In this document: one piece after another, positions 16,608-26,119 of the stretch | How the letters are laid out: each line of letters opens with the position of its first letter | Numbering within the stretch: the stretch's first letter is position 1 | DNA from: Mycolicibacterium baixiangningiae | Lineage (GTDB): Bacteria > Actinomycetota > Actinomycetes > Mycobacteriales > Mycobacteriaceae | Length of the DNA: 64,000 bases | Direction: 5' to 3' | NCBI RefSeq assembly: GCF_016313185.1 | Contig: NZ_CP066218.1 | Coordinates: 372,001 to 436,000, forward strand | The notes under the pieces: model-generated | Database searches by the model: none | What the model saw: only the letters and a program-made list of their open reading frames with translations | What the model was told of the DNA's origin: nothing | Position numbers and translations under genes: made by a program

Positions 16608-17684
16608 TCAGGCCAACTGGAAGGCCGACAGCGGTGCTTCCTCCGGGTAGACCGCAGGACCACCGAGGTCGTACGCCGCGTTCAGCGTGCCGATGAACTG
16701 TGGGTCGTGCAGCGGATTGTCGGGCATGGTGAGGGAAATACCCTGCGCGTTGACGTCTTTCACCAGTGTGTCGATCGCGCGCTCGATGGTCAGGTCGTCG
16801 GAGTGGTCCATGTTCTTCTTCAACTCGTCGTAGTCGCTGAACACCTCGGCCGACCAGTGCACCAGGAATCGCAGCTCATCGGTGTGGTGGCGGGCGACGA
16901 CTTCGTCGCCGTTCTTCAGCAGCCAGTGATCACGGTCGCCCGGATCACCCGTGAACACGGTGTCGAATGCGAGGCCGGCGGGCATCTGCTGCTCGAGTGG
17001 GCCGTTGGCTTCGCCGCGGTGCACCAACATCTCGTTCTGCACCACCACGCCCCGGTTGTACACCGGCGGCAGCAGGCGCTGAGGCTCCTTGAGTGGGCCT
17101 TCGGGCCAATAGGTGAACCCGCTGCCCTCGTCCAGGGAGAACCAGGTGATGACCTGCGCCATTTTGATCAAATAGTCCTGGAACAGACCGGATTTGCCCA
17201 TCACGCTGGTGAGCCAGGTCGGTGCGTTCTCGTGGCGCACACCCCGGAAGCTGGGCGAGTCGAGGTGTCCCGGGTCGCGGTTGGCGCACGGCCCGTTGAT
17301 GTTGAACAGCATGATTTCTGGCTTCGCGTACTCGGCGTTCCAGTAACTCTTGGCGTAGTCCAGGAACGTCTCGTTGTAGAAGCAGTCGTGCAGTTCGGGA
17401 TAAAGCACCGTCGAATAGTTCGCGAGATATCCGCGGAAGGTGGGGGTCAGGAAGAGGTCGAGCGACGGCTCGAAACCCTCGGGAAAGGCGCCGCTCATGG
17501 TGGCCATCAGCTCGTCGGCCGACGCGAAGTGCTGGGCGATGATCAGCTTCCAAGGCCCTTGATCCCGAACGACATTCAATAGTCGCTGGAGCTGGTCGTC
17601 GGTGTACACGCTGTCGATCTCCCTCGGCGGCGCGGCCGGCCGCAGGACATCGGACAGTTTCATTCGCCGATCGTCGGTCAGCAT
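16608..17684 (-). CDS. Uncharacterised 358-aa protein, possible Fe(II) oxygenase fold
   Basis: I do not recognise this family with certainty. It is a soluble protein with no signal peptide. Features: GHLDSPSFRG (H140, D142) and NEMLVHRGEANG (H222) could form an HxD...H iron triad as in phytanoyl-CoA/2-oxoglutarate-type dioxygenases, and the order and 80-residue spacing are compatible, but I see no clear 2-oxoglutarate-binding Arg about ten residues after H222. AAGGAG before ATG 17684 supports the start. It faces the SDR of the kshA cluster and is preceded by a motif-bearing upstream region, so it likely belongs to the same catabolic regulon. Confidence 0.6.
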   Translation of the reverse strand: MLTDDRRMKLSDVLRPAAPPREIDSVYTDDQLQRLLNVVRDQGPWKLIIAQHFASADELMATMSGAFPEGFEPSLDLFLTPTFRGYLANYSTVLYPELHDCFYNETFLDYAKSYWNAEYAKPEIMLFNINGPCANRDPGHLDSPSFRGVRHENAPTWLTSVMGKSGLFQDYLIKMAQVITWFSLDEGSGFTYWPEGPLKEPQRLLPPVYNRGVVVQNEMLVHRGEANGPLEQQMPAGLAFDTVFTGDPGDRDHWLLKNGDEVVARHHTDELRFLVHWSAEVFSDYDELKKNMDHSDDLTIERAIDTLVKDVNAQGISLTMPDNPLHDPQFIGTLNAAYDLGGPAVYPEEAPLSAFQLA

Positions 17685-17760
17685 GAGGTCTCCTTCTCGC
17701 CTGGCACCCGAAGTGTCGCTACGGCAGAGTGTGGCGGCACTGTGCCGCCCCCACCGCGAC

Positions 17761-17785
17761 GGTGACCGCTGATCGGGAGGACAGT
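17761..17785. promoter_or_regulatory. Candidate operator upstream of the 358-aa gene
   Basis: The stretch contains CCGCTGA (17767-17773) and AGGACAGT (17778-17785), about 80-100 bases before the minus-strand ATG at 17684. The same CCGCTSA...AGGACAGT arrangement is found at 33242-33261 before another divergent catabolic pair. Confidence 0.35.
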
Positions 17786-17796
17786 TCGAGGGCGCT

Positions 17797-18477
17797 TCAG
17801 GGGCGGAAGCGGTACCCCATACCGGCTTCGGTCAGCAGATGGATGGGATGAGCGGGGTCGTCTTCGAGCTTGCGACGGAGTTGGGCCAGGTACACGCGCA
17901 GGTAGTGCGTCGACTTGGCGTAGGTGGGGCCCCAGATCTCGGTCAGCAGGTGTTCTCGGCCGACGAGCTTGCCGCTGTTGCGCGCGAGGATCTCGAGCAT
18001 GCCCCACTCGGTAGGCGTCAGGTGCACCTCGGCACCGTTTCTGGTAACGGTTTTGGTCGCCAGATTGACTGTGAAAGAGGCTGTTTCGATCACCGGCTCG
18101 GGGGAATCGGCAGCTGCGGCCGCGCGGCGGGCAGCGGCGCGCATCCGTGCGAGGAACTCGTCCATCCCGAACGGTTTGGTGACGTAGTCGTCGGCGCCGG
18201 CGTCGAGGGCTTCCACCTTGTCGGCGGTGTCGGTGCGCGCCGAGAGCACGATGACGGGTGCGGCCAGCCAGCCGCGCAGACCGGCGAGGACCTCGATGCC
18301 CGACATATCGGGCAGCCCGAGGTCGAGCACGATGACGTCGGGTCTGTGGTCGGCGGCCGAGCGCAGCGCCTCGGCGCCGGTTGCGGCGGTGGTGACGTCG
18401 TAGCCGCGCACCGACAGGTTGATGCGCAACGCCCGCAGAATCTGCGGCTCGTCGTCGATGACCAGTACGCGCGTCAC
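17797..18477 (-). CDS. kdpE: Kdp response regulator KdpE
   Basis: 226-aa OmpR/PhoB-family response regulator that activates the kdp operon under K+ limitation or osmotic stress. The receiver domain has the acidic pair D8/D9, phosphoacceptor D52 (VLDLGLPDM) and K about 101 (TKPFG); the winged-helix C-terminal domain ends EAGMGYRFRP. GTG 18477 overlaps the kdpD stop (GTGA), the usual coupling of this pair. Last gene of the kdp transcription unit. Confidence 0.95.
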   Translation of the reverse strand: MTRVLVIDDEPQILRALRINLSVRGYDVTTAATGAEALRSAADHRPDVIVLDLGLPDMSGIEVLAGLRGWLAAPVIVLSARTDTADKVEALDAGADDYVTKPFGMDEFLARMRAAARRAAAAADSPEPVIETASFTVNLATKTVTRNGAEVHLTPTEWGMLEILARNSGKLVGREHLLTEIWGPTYAKSTHYLRVYLAQLRRKLEDDPAHPIHLLTEAGMGYRFRP

Positions 18478-20993
18478 GGCGCGGCCTCCGTGGGAGCGGC
18501 GAGGTCGATCTCGACAGTGAGGCCACCGCCGGCGGTGTCGCCGATCGTGATGGTGCCGCCCATCGCCTCGACGAAACCTCGTGCGACCGACAGCCCGAGT
18601 CCGATGCCAGTGGTGGTGTCCTGGTCCCCGAGCCGTTGGAAGGCGCCGAACATCTGCTCGTCGGCGCCGCGCGGGGTGCCGGGCCCCTCGTCTGCGACGG
18701 TGATCAGCACTCGGTCGCCCACGGTGCCCGCGGTGATCCGTACGGGTCCGTTCGGGGCGTAGCGCAGCGCGTTGTCGATCAGGTTGGCCAGCACCCGTTC
18801 GAGTAAGCCGCTGTCGGCCAGGACGATGCACCCGCCGACGTCGACCTTGATCCGGTCGACGCTCAATCGGTTGAGGCCGGTCGCACCCCGGCTGATGCTC
18901 AGCAGCGCGCGCTGCACGGTCTCGTCGAGGTAGACGTGGTGACGCTCCGGGCGCACCACCCCGGCCGCGAGCCGTGACGAGTCGAGCAGGTTGCCCACCA
19001 AGGCGGTGAGCTGGTCGATCGACTCTTCGATGGTGGCCAGCAGTTCGCCGGTGTCCTCGGCGGAGAAGTGCACATCGTCGCTGCGCAGGCTGGACACCGC
19101 GGCTTTCGCCGCGGCGAGCGGGGTGCGCAGATCGTGGCTGACCGCCGACAGCAGGGAGCGCCGCAATTCGTCGGCGCGGGTGACGGCTTCGGCCTTCCCG
19201 GCCTCTTCGGCGAGTTCGCGCTGACGCACCAGTCCGGCGGCCTGCCGGGCCACCGCCGAAAGCACCCGGCGGTCGCGGGCGGGCAATTGCCGACCGGCCA
19301 TCAGTAACCAGAACTCGTCGTCACCGACTTCGACGGCGGTGCCTGCGGCGTCCACGTCGACACACGCATCGGTCCCCACCCAGGCCACCACCCCGCTGCC
19401 GCGCCTCAGCAGGCTGACAGCCCGCTGGCCGTAGGTCTCCCGGACACGCTCCAGCAGCATGGTCAAGTCCGCGCCGCGCAGGATACTGCCGGCGAACAAC
19501 GCCAGCAGTTCGGCTTCCCGGGAGGCCAGGCGTGCCTCGCGGGCCCTGTTGGCCGCGCTGTCGACCAGCGCGGCGACGGCCACCGCGACCGCGAACAACA
19601 CCACGATGGTGATCGCGCTGTCGGGATCGGCGATGGTGAAGGTGTGCCTGGGGGTGACGAGGAAATAGTTGAGCAGCATCCCCGAGAGCACCGCGGACAG
19701 CGCCGCCGGCAGTACACCTCCGAGCAGGGCAACGACCAGGACACCGACGAAGAACAGCGCGCTCTCCCCGCCGACGCCGAGAACGGGGTCGAGCAGCGCG
19801 ACGGCGACCGCACAGATCGCAGACGGCACCAGCACCGCGGCCGCCCATGACGCGATATGCCGGTGGCGATGCGGCGCCGACGCCCGGGCGGCGCCGCGCC
19901 GGGCCTCCTCGTGGGTCACCATGTGCACGTCGATCGTGCCGGACTGCTGCACCACCGCAGCGCCGATGCCTTCGTCGAAGATGCGGGCCCACCGGGATCG
20001 GCGCGACGTGCCGATGATCAATTGGGTGGCGTTGATGTCGCGGGCGAACTCGAGCAGCGCGGCGGGCACGTCGTCGCCGACGACGGTGTGCACCGTGCCA
20101 CCGAGGTTCGAGACCAGCTCACGCACGCGGCCCATCTGCGGAGCAGAAACTCCGGCCAGACCGTCGCCCCGCACGACATGGACGACCATCAACTCGGCGC
20201 TGGACTTCGACGCGATGCGGGATGCGCGGCGCACCAGAGTCTCCGACTCGGGCCCGCCGGTGACGGCGACCACCACCCGTTCACGGGCTTCCCAGGTGGC
20301 GGTGATGTGGTTGTCGGCCCGGTACTTGGTCAGTGCGGCGTCGACCTGGTCGGCCAGCCACAGCAGCGCGAGCTCACGCAGCGCGGTGAGGTTCCCGCGG
20401 CGAAAGTAGTTGCTCAGTGCGGCATCGATGCGTTCGGCGGGATAGACGTTGCCGTGAGACAGTCTGCGCCGCAGCGCCTCTGGGGTGATGTCGACCAGTT
20501 CGATCTGATCGGCGGCGCGAACCACCTCGTCGGGCACCTTCTCCTGCTGCTCGATGCCGGTGATCCGGGTAACGACGTCGTTGAGGCTCTCCAGGTGCTG
20601 CACGTTCACCGTGGAGATGACGGTGATACCCGCGGCGAGGAGTTCTTCGACGTCCTGCCAGCGTTTGGAGTGTCTGCTGCCCGGGGTGTTGGTGTGCGCG
20701 AGCTCGTCGACCAGCACCACCTGCGGGCGGCGGGCCAGCACCGCGTCGACGTCGAGTTCGGGGAAACGGCCACCGCGGTAGCCGACGTGGCGCGGGGGAA
20801 TGACCTCGATACCCGCGAGCAGTTCGGCAGTGCGCTTGCGGCCGTGGGTTTCCACGACACCGGCCACCACATCGGTGCCGCGTTCAAGCCGCCGCTGCGC
20901 CTCACCGAGCATTGCGAAGGTCTTCCCGACGCCGGGAGCTGCGCCGAGGTAGATGCGCAGCTCCCCGCGTTTCGGGCGGTCTGACTCACTCAC
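18474..20993 (-). CDS. kdpD: Sensor histidine kinase KdpD
   Basis: 839-aa membrane sensor. Order of domains: KdpD N-terminal domain with a Walker-type GAAPGVGKT (about residues 17-25), a USP-like domain (about 235-355), four transmembrane helices (about 375-480), a GAF-like region, then DHp with the phosphorylated His in SHDLRTP (H620) and a HATPase domain with NLIDNALRYAP and GIGLGLSVARG. It senses K+ status and phosphorylates KdpE. GTG 20993 overlaps the kdpC end by 8 bases, so the sensor is made from the same transcript as the transporter, as in M. tuberculosis-related species or through read-through. Confidence 0.95.
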   Translation of the reverse strand: MSESDRPKRGELRIYLGAAPGVGKTFAMLGEAQRRLERGTDVVAGVVETHGRKRTAELLAGIEVIPPRHVGYRGGRFPELDVDAVLARRPQVVLVDELAHTNTPGSRHSKRWQDVEELLAAGITVISTVNVQHLESLNDVVTRITGIEQQEKVPDEVVRAADQIELVDITPEALRRRLSHGNVYPAERIDAALSNYFRRGNLTALRELALLWLADQVDAALTKYRADNHITATWEARERVVVAVTGGPESETLVRRASRIASKSSAELMVVHVVRGDGLAGVSAPQMGRVRELVSNLGGTVHTVVGDDVPAALLEFARDINATQLIIGTSRRSRWARIFDEGIGAAVVQQSGTIDVHMVTHEEARRGAARASAPHRHRHIASWAAAVLVPSAICAVAVALLDPVLGVGGESALFFVGVLVVALLGGVLPAALSAVLSGMLLNYFLVTPRHTFTIADPDSAITIVVLFAVAVAVAALVDSAANRAREARLASREAELLALFAGSILRGADLTMLLERVRETYGQRAVSLLRRGSGVVAWVGTDACVDVDAAGTAVEVGDDEFWLLMAGRQLPARDRRVLSAVARQAAGLVRQRELAEEAGKAEAVTRADELRRSLLSAVSHDLRTPLAAAKAAVSSLRSDDVHFSAEDTGELLATIEESIDQLTALVGNLLDSSRLAAGVVRPERHHVYLDETVQRALLSISRGATGLNRLSVDRIKVDVGGCIVLADSGLLERVLANLIDNALRYAPNGPVRITAGTVGDRVLITVADEGPGTPRGADEQMFGAFQRLGDQDTTTGIGLGLSVARGFVEAMGGTITIGDTAGGGLTVEIDLAAPTEAAP

Positions 20994-21852
20994 CCTTGCC
21001 GTCGAGCGCCAGGTTCAACTCGAGGACGTTGACCCTCGGTTCGCCGAGGAACCCGAGCGTGCGGCCTTGGGTGTGGGCGGCGACGAGCGCCCGGACCTGC
21101 TCCGGGTCGATCCCGCGCGCCGCCGCGACCCGGTCGACCTGCAGGTCGGCGTAGGCCGGTGAGATGTGCGGATCGAGGCCGCTGCCGCTCGCGGTGACCG
21201 CATCGGCGGGCACCTGCGGCCCGGCCGGGGCGCTCCCGTGGACGGGCACGATTTGGCCGAGGCTGTAATCCTCACCGGGATCGGCACATTCGACGCGCAC
21301 GCCCGCGTAGGTGTCGAGGAACGGGCGGTCCGTCGTCTCACACGGCTCGTTGACGCTGACGACCCTGGTCGGGTTGGTGACGTTACCGTCCGCGCCGCGG
21401 GGACCGATGACCGACAGCACGGCTCCCACACCGGCGCCGGTGCAGAACGGACGCGAGCCGTCGACGCCGTCCATCTCGCCGATGGCCTTACTGCGTTCGC
21501 AGACCTGTGTGAGCAGACTCGTCCGGTCGGGTGTGTCGACGATGTCCTCGGGTCCGAGGTTGCCGGCACTCGTGGCCATTGGATCGTAACCGTCGCCGGC
21601 GGCCGAGGGCCTGCCCTGGAAGTACTGCGGCAGCGGGTTGCCGTCGGCGTCGGTGTAGAGCTGTCCGATCAAGCTGCTGCCCACGGGTTTTCCGTCGACC
21701 TCGATGATCGAACCGTTGGCGTTGTCGCGGAACCCCGGAAGTTGCGCGACCAGCCAGATGAGCGCGGGGTAGGCCAGGCCCAGCAGCACGGTGAGCACCA
21801 GCAGTGCCCGCAGCGCCGCGGTGTGTTGACGAACGATCGTGGAGAACGGCAT
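20986..21852 (-). CDS. kdpC: Potassium-transporting ATPase subunit KdpC (long form)
   Basis: 288 aa with one N-terminal transmembrane helix (about 13-35) and the KdpC core (GSSLIGQLYTD, YFQGRPSAAG, then ISPAYADLQVDRVAAARG, VRALVAAHTQGR, LGEPRVNVLELNLAL). It is about 90-100 residues longer than the typical 190-aa KdpC: an extra segment with four cysteines (about residues 110-205) lies between the RPS motif and the SGLDPHISPAYA motif. KdpC acts as chaperone for ATP binding by KdpB. ATG 21852 is the named start; GTG 21858, overlapping the kdpB stop as GTGA, is equally plausible. Confidence 0.93.
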   Translation of the reverse strand: MPFSTIVRQHTAALRALLVLTVLLGLAYPALIWLVAQLPGFRDNANGSIIEVDGKPVGSSLIGQLYTDADGNPLPQYFQGRPSAAGDGYDPMATSAGNLGPEDIVDTPDRTSLLTQVCERSKAIGEMDGVDGSRPFCTGAGVGAVLSVIGPRGADGNVTNPTRVVSVNEPCETTDRPFLDTYAGVRVECADPGEDYSLGQIVPVHGSAPAGPQVPADAVTASGSGLDPHISPAYADLQVDRVAAARGIDPEQVRALVAAHTQGRTLGFLGEPRVNVLELNLALDGKGE

Positions 21853-21854
21853 GG

Positions 21855-23999
21855 TCACATTCCTGGGAAGAGTTGGACGACGAGATCGATGAGTTTGATC
21901 CCGATGAACGGTGCGATGATTCCGCCGAGACCGTAGACGCACAGGTTGCGGCTCAACAGCTTCGACGCGCTGCTCGGCGTGTAGCGCACACCGCGCAGTG
22001 CCAGTGGGATCAGCGCCACGATGACGACCGCGTTGAAGATGACGGCGGACAGGATCGCGGACTGCGGGCTGTGCAACCGCATGACGTTGAGCAGGTCGAG
22101 TCCGGGGAACAGGCCGACGAACAGCGCCGGGATGATGGCGAAGTACTTGGCGATGTCGTTGGCGATCGAGAAGGTCGTCAACGCCCCACGGGTGATGAGC
22201 AACTGCTTGCCGATCTCGACGATCTCGATCAGCTTGGTCGGGTCCGAGTCGAGATCGACCATGTTGCCGGCCTCTTTGGCCGCCGACGTGCCGCTGTTCA
22301 TCGCGACGCCGACATCGGCCTGGGCCAGGGCGGGCGCGTCGTTGGTGCCGTCACCGGTCATGGCGACGAGCTTTCCGCCGGCCTGCTCCTTCTTGATCAG
22401 CGCCATCTTGTCCTCGGGCGTGGCTTCGGCGAGGAAGTCGTCGACACCCGCCTCGTCGGCGATGGCCTTCGCGGTCAACGGGTTGTCGCCGGTGATCATC
22501 ACCGTGCGGATGCCCATCCGACGCATCTCGTCGAAACGTTCGCGCATGCCCTGTTTGACGACGTCCTTGAGGTGGATGACGCCCAGCACCGCCGCTTTGC
22601 CGTCGCGTACCTGCCCGACGACCAGCGGGGTGCCGCCGGCTGCGGAGACATCGTTGACGATGTCGCCGAGTTGGGTCGAGACGGTACCGCCCTGTGCGCG
22701 AATCCACTCGGCGACCGATCCGGCGGCGCCCTTGCGGAGCTGTAGTCCGTTCAGATCGACGCCGGACATCCTTGTGGTGGCGGTGAATTCGACCCAGCGG
22801 GCGTTGGCGAGTTCACCGGGGGTGCGAGCCCGCAGCCCGTACTCCTGTTTGGCGAAGACGACGATCGAGCGGCCCTCGGGGGTCTCGTCGGCCAGGCTCG
22901 ACAGCTGCGCCGCATCGGCGAGCTGGTCGTCGGTGACTCCGTCAAGCGGGACGAATGCCGAGGCCTGGCGGTTCCCGAGTGTGATGGTGCCGGTCTTGTC
23001 GAGCAGCAGCGTGTTGACGTCACCGGCCGCCTCGACCGCCCGGCCCGACATGGCCAGCACGTTGCGCTGCACCAGCCGGTCCATGCCGGCGATGCCGATC
23101 GCCGAGAGCAGGGCGCCGATGGTGGTCGGGATCAGGCACACCAGCAGCGCGACCATCACGATCCCGGTGACGCCGTTACCGTCGAGCGCCAGCGTGTCCG
23201 GGACGCCCGGATTGTTCGCCTTGGAGAAGATGGCCAACGGCTGCAGTGTCGCCACCGCGAACACGAAGATGATCGTCAGCGCCGACAGCAGGATGTTCAG
23301 CGCGATCTCGTTGGGGGTCTTCTGCCGGTTGGCGCCTTCGACGAGGGAGATCATCCGGTCGATGAAGCTGTCTCCCGGCTTCTGGGTGATCTTCACGACG
23401 ATGCGGTCCGACAGCACCGTGGTGCCGCCGGTGACCGCCGACCGATCACCGCCCGACTCCCGGATCACCGGCGCGGATTCACCGGTGATCGCCGATTCGT
23501 CCACCGAGGCAATGCCTTCCATCACGTCACCGTCACCGGGGATGACCTGGCCGGCCTCCACCACGACGATGTCGCCCTGCCGTAGCAGGGGTGCGGCGAC
23601 CTCTTCTTCGCGCCCCGGTGTGTTCGGTGACCAACCGGTGAGGCGGCGCGCGGTTGTCGACGCCTTGGTCTTCCGCAGACTTTCGGCCTGGGCTTTCCCC
23701 CGCCCTTCGGCGACGGCTTCGGCGAGGTTGGCGAAGACCACCGTCAACCACAGCCAGGCCACGATGAGCCAGCTGAACCAGCTGGGGTCGGCGACCGCGA
23801 GCACGGTGCTCCACACCGCACCGATCTCGACGATCAGCATGACCGGGTTGTGCCACAGCGTGCGGGGGTCGAGTTTGCTCAGCGCCTGGGGCAGTGAACG
23901 CCAGAGCATCGTCGGGTCGAGCAGCCCACCCTCGATGCGTTTGGGGGCGGTGCTCGCCGGCGCGGGTGATGACACCGGAGCGATTGTGGGAGTGGACAT
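21855..23999 (-). CDS. kdpB: Potassium-transporting P-type ATPase KdpB
   Basis: 714-aa catalytic subunit of the KdpFABC K+ pump. P-type ATPase motifs: SAVTGG and TGESAP in the actuator region, DKTGT with the phosphorylated Asp at residue 334, and [12 protein letters not shown] near residue 560. Several transmembrane helices flank these domains. ATG 23999 shares one base with the kdpA stop (TGATG), so the earlier in-frame start at 24236, inside kdpA, is rejected. Confidence 0.96.
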   Translation of the reverse strand: MSTPTIAPVSSPAPASTAPKRIEGGLLDPTMLWRSLPQALSKLDPRTLWHNPVMLIVEIGAVWSTVLAVADPSWFSWLIVAWLWLTVVFANLAEAVAEGRGKAQAESLRKTKASTTARRLTGWSPNTPGREEEVAAPLLRQGDIVVVEAGQVIPGDGDVMEGIASVDESAITGESAPVIRESGGDRSAVTGGTTVLSDRIVVKITQKPGDSFIDRMISLVEGANRQKTPNEIALNILLSALTIIFVFAVATLQPLAIFSKANNPGVPDTLALDGNGVTGIVMVALLVCLIPTTIGALLSAIGIAGMDRLVQRNVLAMSGRAVEAAGDVNTLLLDKTGTITLGNRQASAFVPLDGVTDDQLADAAQLSSLADETPEGRSIVVFAKQEYGLRARTPGELANARWVEFTATTRMSGVDLNGLQLRKGAAGSVAEWIRAQGGTVSTQLGDIVNDVSAAGGTPLVVGQVRDGKAAVLGVIHLKDVVKQGMRERFDEMRRMGIRTVMITGDNPLTAKAIADEAGVDDFLAEATPEDKMALIKKEQAGGKLVAMTGDGTNDAPALAQADVGVAMNSGTSAAKEAGNMVDLDSDPTKLIEIVEIGKQLLITRGALTTFSIANDIAKYFAIIPALFVGLFPGLDLLNVMRLHSPQSAILSAVIFNAVVIVALIPLALRGVRYTPSSASKLLSRNLCVYGLGGIIAPFIGIKLIDLVVQLFPGM

Positions 24000-25669
24000 C
24001 AGTGGATTCCTTCGGCGAGCGGGCCCAGCGCGAGCATGGGCAGGAAGGTCAGCGCGACCAGGATCAGCGTGACGCCGGCGACCATGCCGACGAACTGTGG
24101 CCGGTGCGTCGGCAGGGTGCCGACCGAGGCCGGCGTCTTCGCTTGTCTGGCCAGCGATCCGGCCAGGGCGAGCACCAGGATGATCGGCAGGAATCGTCCG
24201 AACAGCATTGCCAGACCCAGTGCGGTGTTGTACCACTCGGTGTTGACCGTGATGCCGGCGAATGCCGATCCGTTGTTGTTGGCCGCCGAGGTGAACGCGT
24301 AGAGCACTTCCGACAGGCCGTGTGGGCCGGTGTTGAGCATCCCCGCGCGTTGCCCGGGCATGGCCATCGCGATGGCGGTGCCGGTCAACACGATGAGCGG
24401 CGTCACCAGGAAATACGCTGCGGCCAGCTTGATCTCACGGGGAGTGATCTTCTTGCCGAGGTACTCCGGGGTGCGGCCGACCATCAATCCGGCGACGAAC
24501 ACGGTGATGATGGCCAGCACGAGCATGCCGTAGAGGCCCGATCCGACGCCGCCGGGGGCGACCTCGCCGAGCTGCATGTTGAACATCGTCATCATGCCGC
24601 CGAGGCTGGTGTAGGAGTCGTGGAACGAATCGACCGCACCGGTGGACGTCAGGGTGGTGGCGGCCGCGAAGACCGCCGAGTTCGCGACGCCGAAGCGTTG
24701 TTCGACACCTTCCATCGCCCCACCGACCGCGGTCGGGACCGTGCCGTGCGCCTGCAACTGGAAGAACATCGTCAGGCTCACGCTGGTGAGCGCGATCACG
24801 GCCATCACCGCGGTGATCGCCAGTCCCTGTTTACGGCTGCCGACCATCCGGCCGAACGTGCGAGGCAACGAGAACGGGATCAGCAGGATCAGGAAGATCT
24901 CGAACCAGTTGGTGAAGGAGTTGGGGTTCTCGAACGGGTGCGCCGAGTTGGCGTTGAAGAAACCGCCGCCGTTCGTGCCGAGTTCTTTGATGGCCTCCTG
25001 GCTGGCCACCGGGCCGCCCGGCACGGTCTGTTGCGCGCCGGCGAGGGTGTTGACGACCTGGTCGTGCAGGCCGAAGTTCTGGATGACCCCGGCCGCGACG
25101 AGTACGAGTGCGCCGATGATCGAGATCGGCAGCAGCACACGGAGGGACCCGCGGACCAGATCCACCCAGAAGTTGCCGAGTTCGCCGGTGCTGCGTCGGG
25201 CCAGACCACGCACGAAGGCCATGGCGACGGCCATCCCGACCGCGGCGGAGACGAAGTTCTGCACGGCCAGACCGGCCATCTGCACCAGGTGGCCCTGGGT
25301 GGACTCACCCGAGTAGGCCTGCCAGTTGGTGTTGGTCACGAAGCTGACCGCGGTGTTCCACGCCAGCGCCGGTGTCATCTCGGTGCCCGGCTCGTTCAGG
25401 TGCAGCGGCAGCTTGCCCTGCACCAGTTGGAACACGAACAGGAATAGGACGCTGACCGCCGAGAAGGCCAGCACTGCGCGGGCGTAACCGCCCCAGGTCT
25501 GCTCGGCCCTGGGGTCAGCGCCGATCAACCGGTACACCATCCGCTCGGCACGTAAGTGCCTGTCGGACGAGTAGACCCGGTACATGTAGTCGCCCAGCGG
25601 CACGTGAAGGGCCGCGATCACGGCGATGAGGGAGGCGAGGAAGACGATCCCCGACATGGTCGATGTCAC
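23999..25669 (-). CDS. kdpA: Potassium-transporting ATPase K+-binding subunit KdpA
   Basis: 556-aa channel-like subunit with about ten transmembrane helices and the selectivity loops typical of the SKT family ([42 protein letters not shown]). It selects K+ and passes it to KdpB. GTG 25669 abuts the kdpF stop (TAGTG); the in-frame ATG at 25657 ([10 protein letters not shown]) is an alternative start. The sequence is complete compared with the family. Confidence 0.95.
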   Translation of the reverse strand: MTSTMSGIVFLASLIAVIAALHVPLGDYMYRVYSSDRHLRAERMVYRLIGADPRAEQTWGGYARAVLAFSAVSVLFLFVFQLVQGKLPLHLNEPGTEMTPALAWNTAVSFVTNTNWQAYSGESTQGHLVQMAGLAVQNFVSAAVGMAVAMAFVRGLARRSTGELGNFWVDLVRGSLRVLLPISIIGALVLVAAGVIQNFGLHDQVVNTLAGAQQTVPGGPVASQEAIKELGTNGGGFFNANSAHPFENPNSFTNWFEIFLILLIPFSLPRTFGRMVGSRKQGLAITAVMAVIALTSVSLTMFFQLQAHGTVPTAVGGAMEGVEQRFGVANSAVFAAATTLTSTGAVDSFHDSYTSLGGMMTMFNMQLGEVAPGGVGSGLYGMLVLAIITVFVAGLMVGRTPEYLGKKITPREIKLAAAYFLVTPLIVLTGTAIAMAMPGQRAGMLNTGPHGLSEVLYAFTSAANNNGSAFAGITVNTEWYNTALGLAMLFGRFLPIILVLALAGSLARQAKTPASVGTLPTHRPQFVGMVAGVTLILVALTFLPMLALGPLAEGIH

Positions 25670-25758
25670 TAGAACCTCTCCGGGAACAGCAGCGCGGCGG
25701 CCATGAACAGCGCGATCAGAATCGCCAGTCCAAGGCCGATGCCGTTGGCGGCGCTCAT
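25669..25758 (-). CDS. kdpF: K+-transporting ATPase small subunit KdpF
   Basis: 29-aa single-helix peptide ending in ALLFPERF, the characteristic KdpF C terminus. It stabilises the KdpABC complex in the membrane. The ATG at 25758 overlaps the stop of the micro-ORF before it (ATGA), and its TAG is shared with the kdpA start. Confidence 0.88.
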   Translation of the reverse strand: MSAANGIGLGLAILIALFMAAALLFPERF

Positions 25759-25841
25759 AATCGCTCGACCATCTTCTGGACCAGGCCGAACAGGGCGAAG
25801 ATCGCCACCGTCAGCACCAGGTAGACCACTACGGACACCAT
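25755..25841 (-). CDS. 28-aa membrane micro-protein at the head of the kdp operon
   Basis: The minus strand from ATG 25841 encodes 28 residues that form one hydrophobic helix ([18 protein letters not shown]) followed by a basic/acidic end QKMVERL. A GGGAG sequence lies 3-8 bases before the ATG, and the TGA overlaps the kdpF ATG, so three consecutive genes (this, kdpF, kdpA) are stop-start coupled. It is not KdpF. As I recall, similar tiny ORFs occur before kdpF in other actinobacteria, but I could not search. It may be an additional KdpABC small subunit or a leader. Confidence 0.75.
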   Translation of the reverse strand: MVSVVVYLVLTVAIFALFGLVQKMVERL

Positions 25842-26119
25842 GACTCCCGTTCAACTCGATATCGGACTAGCCGAAGCTAGACCCGCTTTGCAGCCGGAAG
25901 CTGGGTCTTGACGGTTTGTTGACGCCCCCGGGGGGTTCCTTTACGGGAATCGATTCGGACGAGCTGACCGGGCCTGGCGCCGCGTCAAGATCGGTACCCG
26001 GCACCCTCGACACCAGCCGGGTCGTTCGCCGGCAGCATGCCGTAAAGAATCGACGGCTCGCCGTAAAGGTCCCGTAGGAACCGGCGGTCGCACCGCCACC
26101 AGCGATTAGACCGGTACCC
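25842..26119. other. Divergent intergenic region kdp / DUF6611-like gene
   Basis: 278 bases without a convincing gene. It holds the tandem GTCAA repeats nearest kdp. On the minus strand CTTTACGGC occurs twice, 21 bases apart, near 26040-26075. I compared it with what I remember of the ydaO c-di-AMP riboswitch, which often controls K+ transporters, and did not find its conserved blocks. Confidence 0.5.
25908..25923. promoter_or_regulatory. Tandem GTCAA direct repeats upstream of kdp
   Basis: On the plus strand TTGAC occurs at 25908-25912 and 25919-25923, exactly 11 bases apart (GTCAA-N6-GTCAA on the minus strand), about 67 bases before the micro-ORF start. OmpR/PhoB-family regulators such as KdpE bind direct repeats with one-helical-turn spacing, so this is a candidate KdpE site. 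Confidence 0.4.

Noticed and set aside
22021..24072. Very long open frame on the plus strand opposite kdpB
   Set aside because: It is fully antisense to kdpB, whose P-type ATPase motifs are intact. Its Ser/Thr-rich composition is the usual shadow in high-GC DNA.
25842..26119. Possible ydaO (c-di-AMP) riboswitch before kdp
   Set aside because: K+ transporter operons often carry one, but I could not identify its conserved blocks or a paired architecture here.
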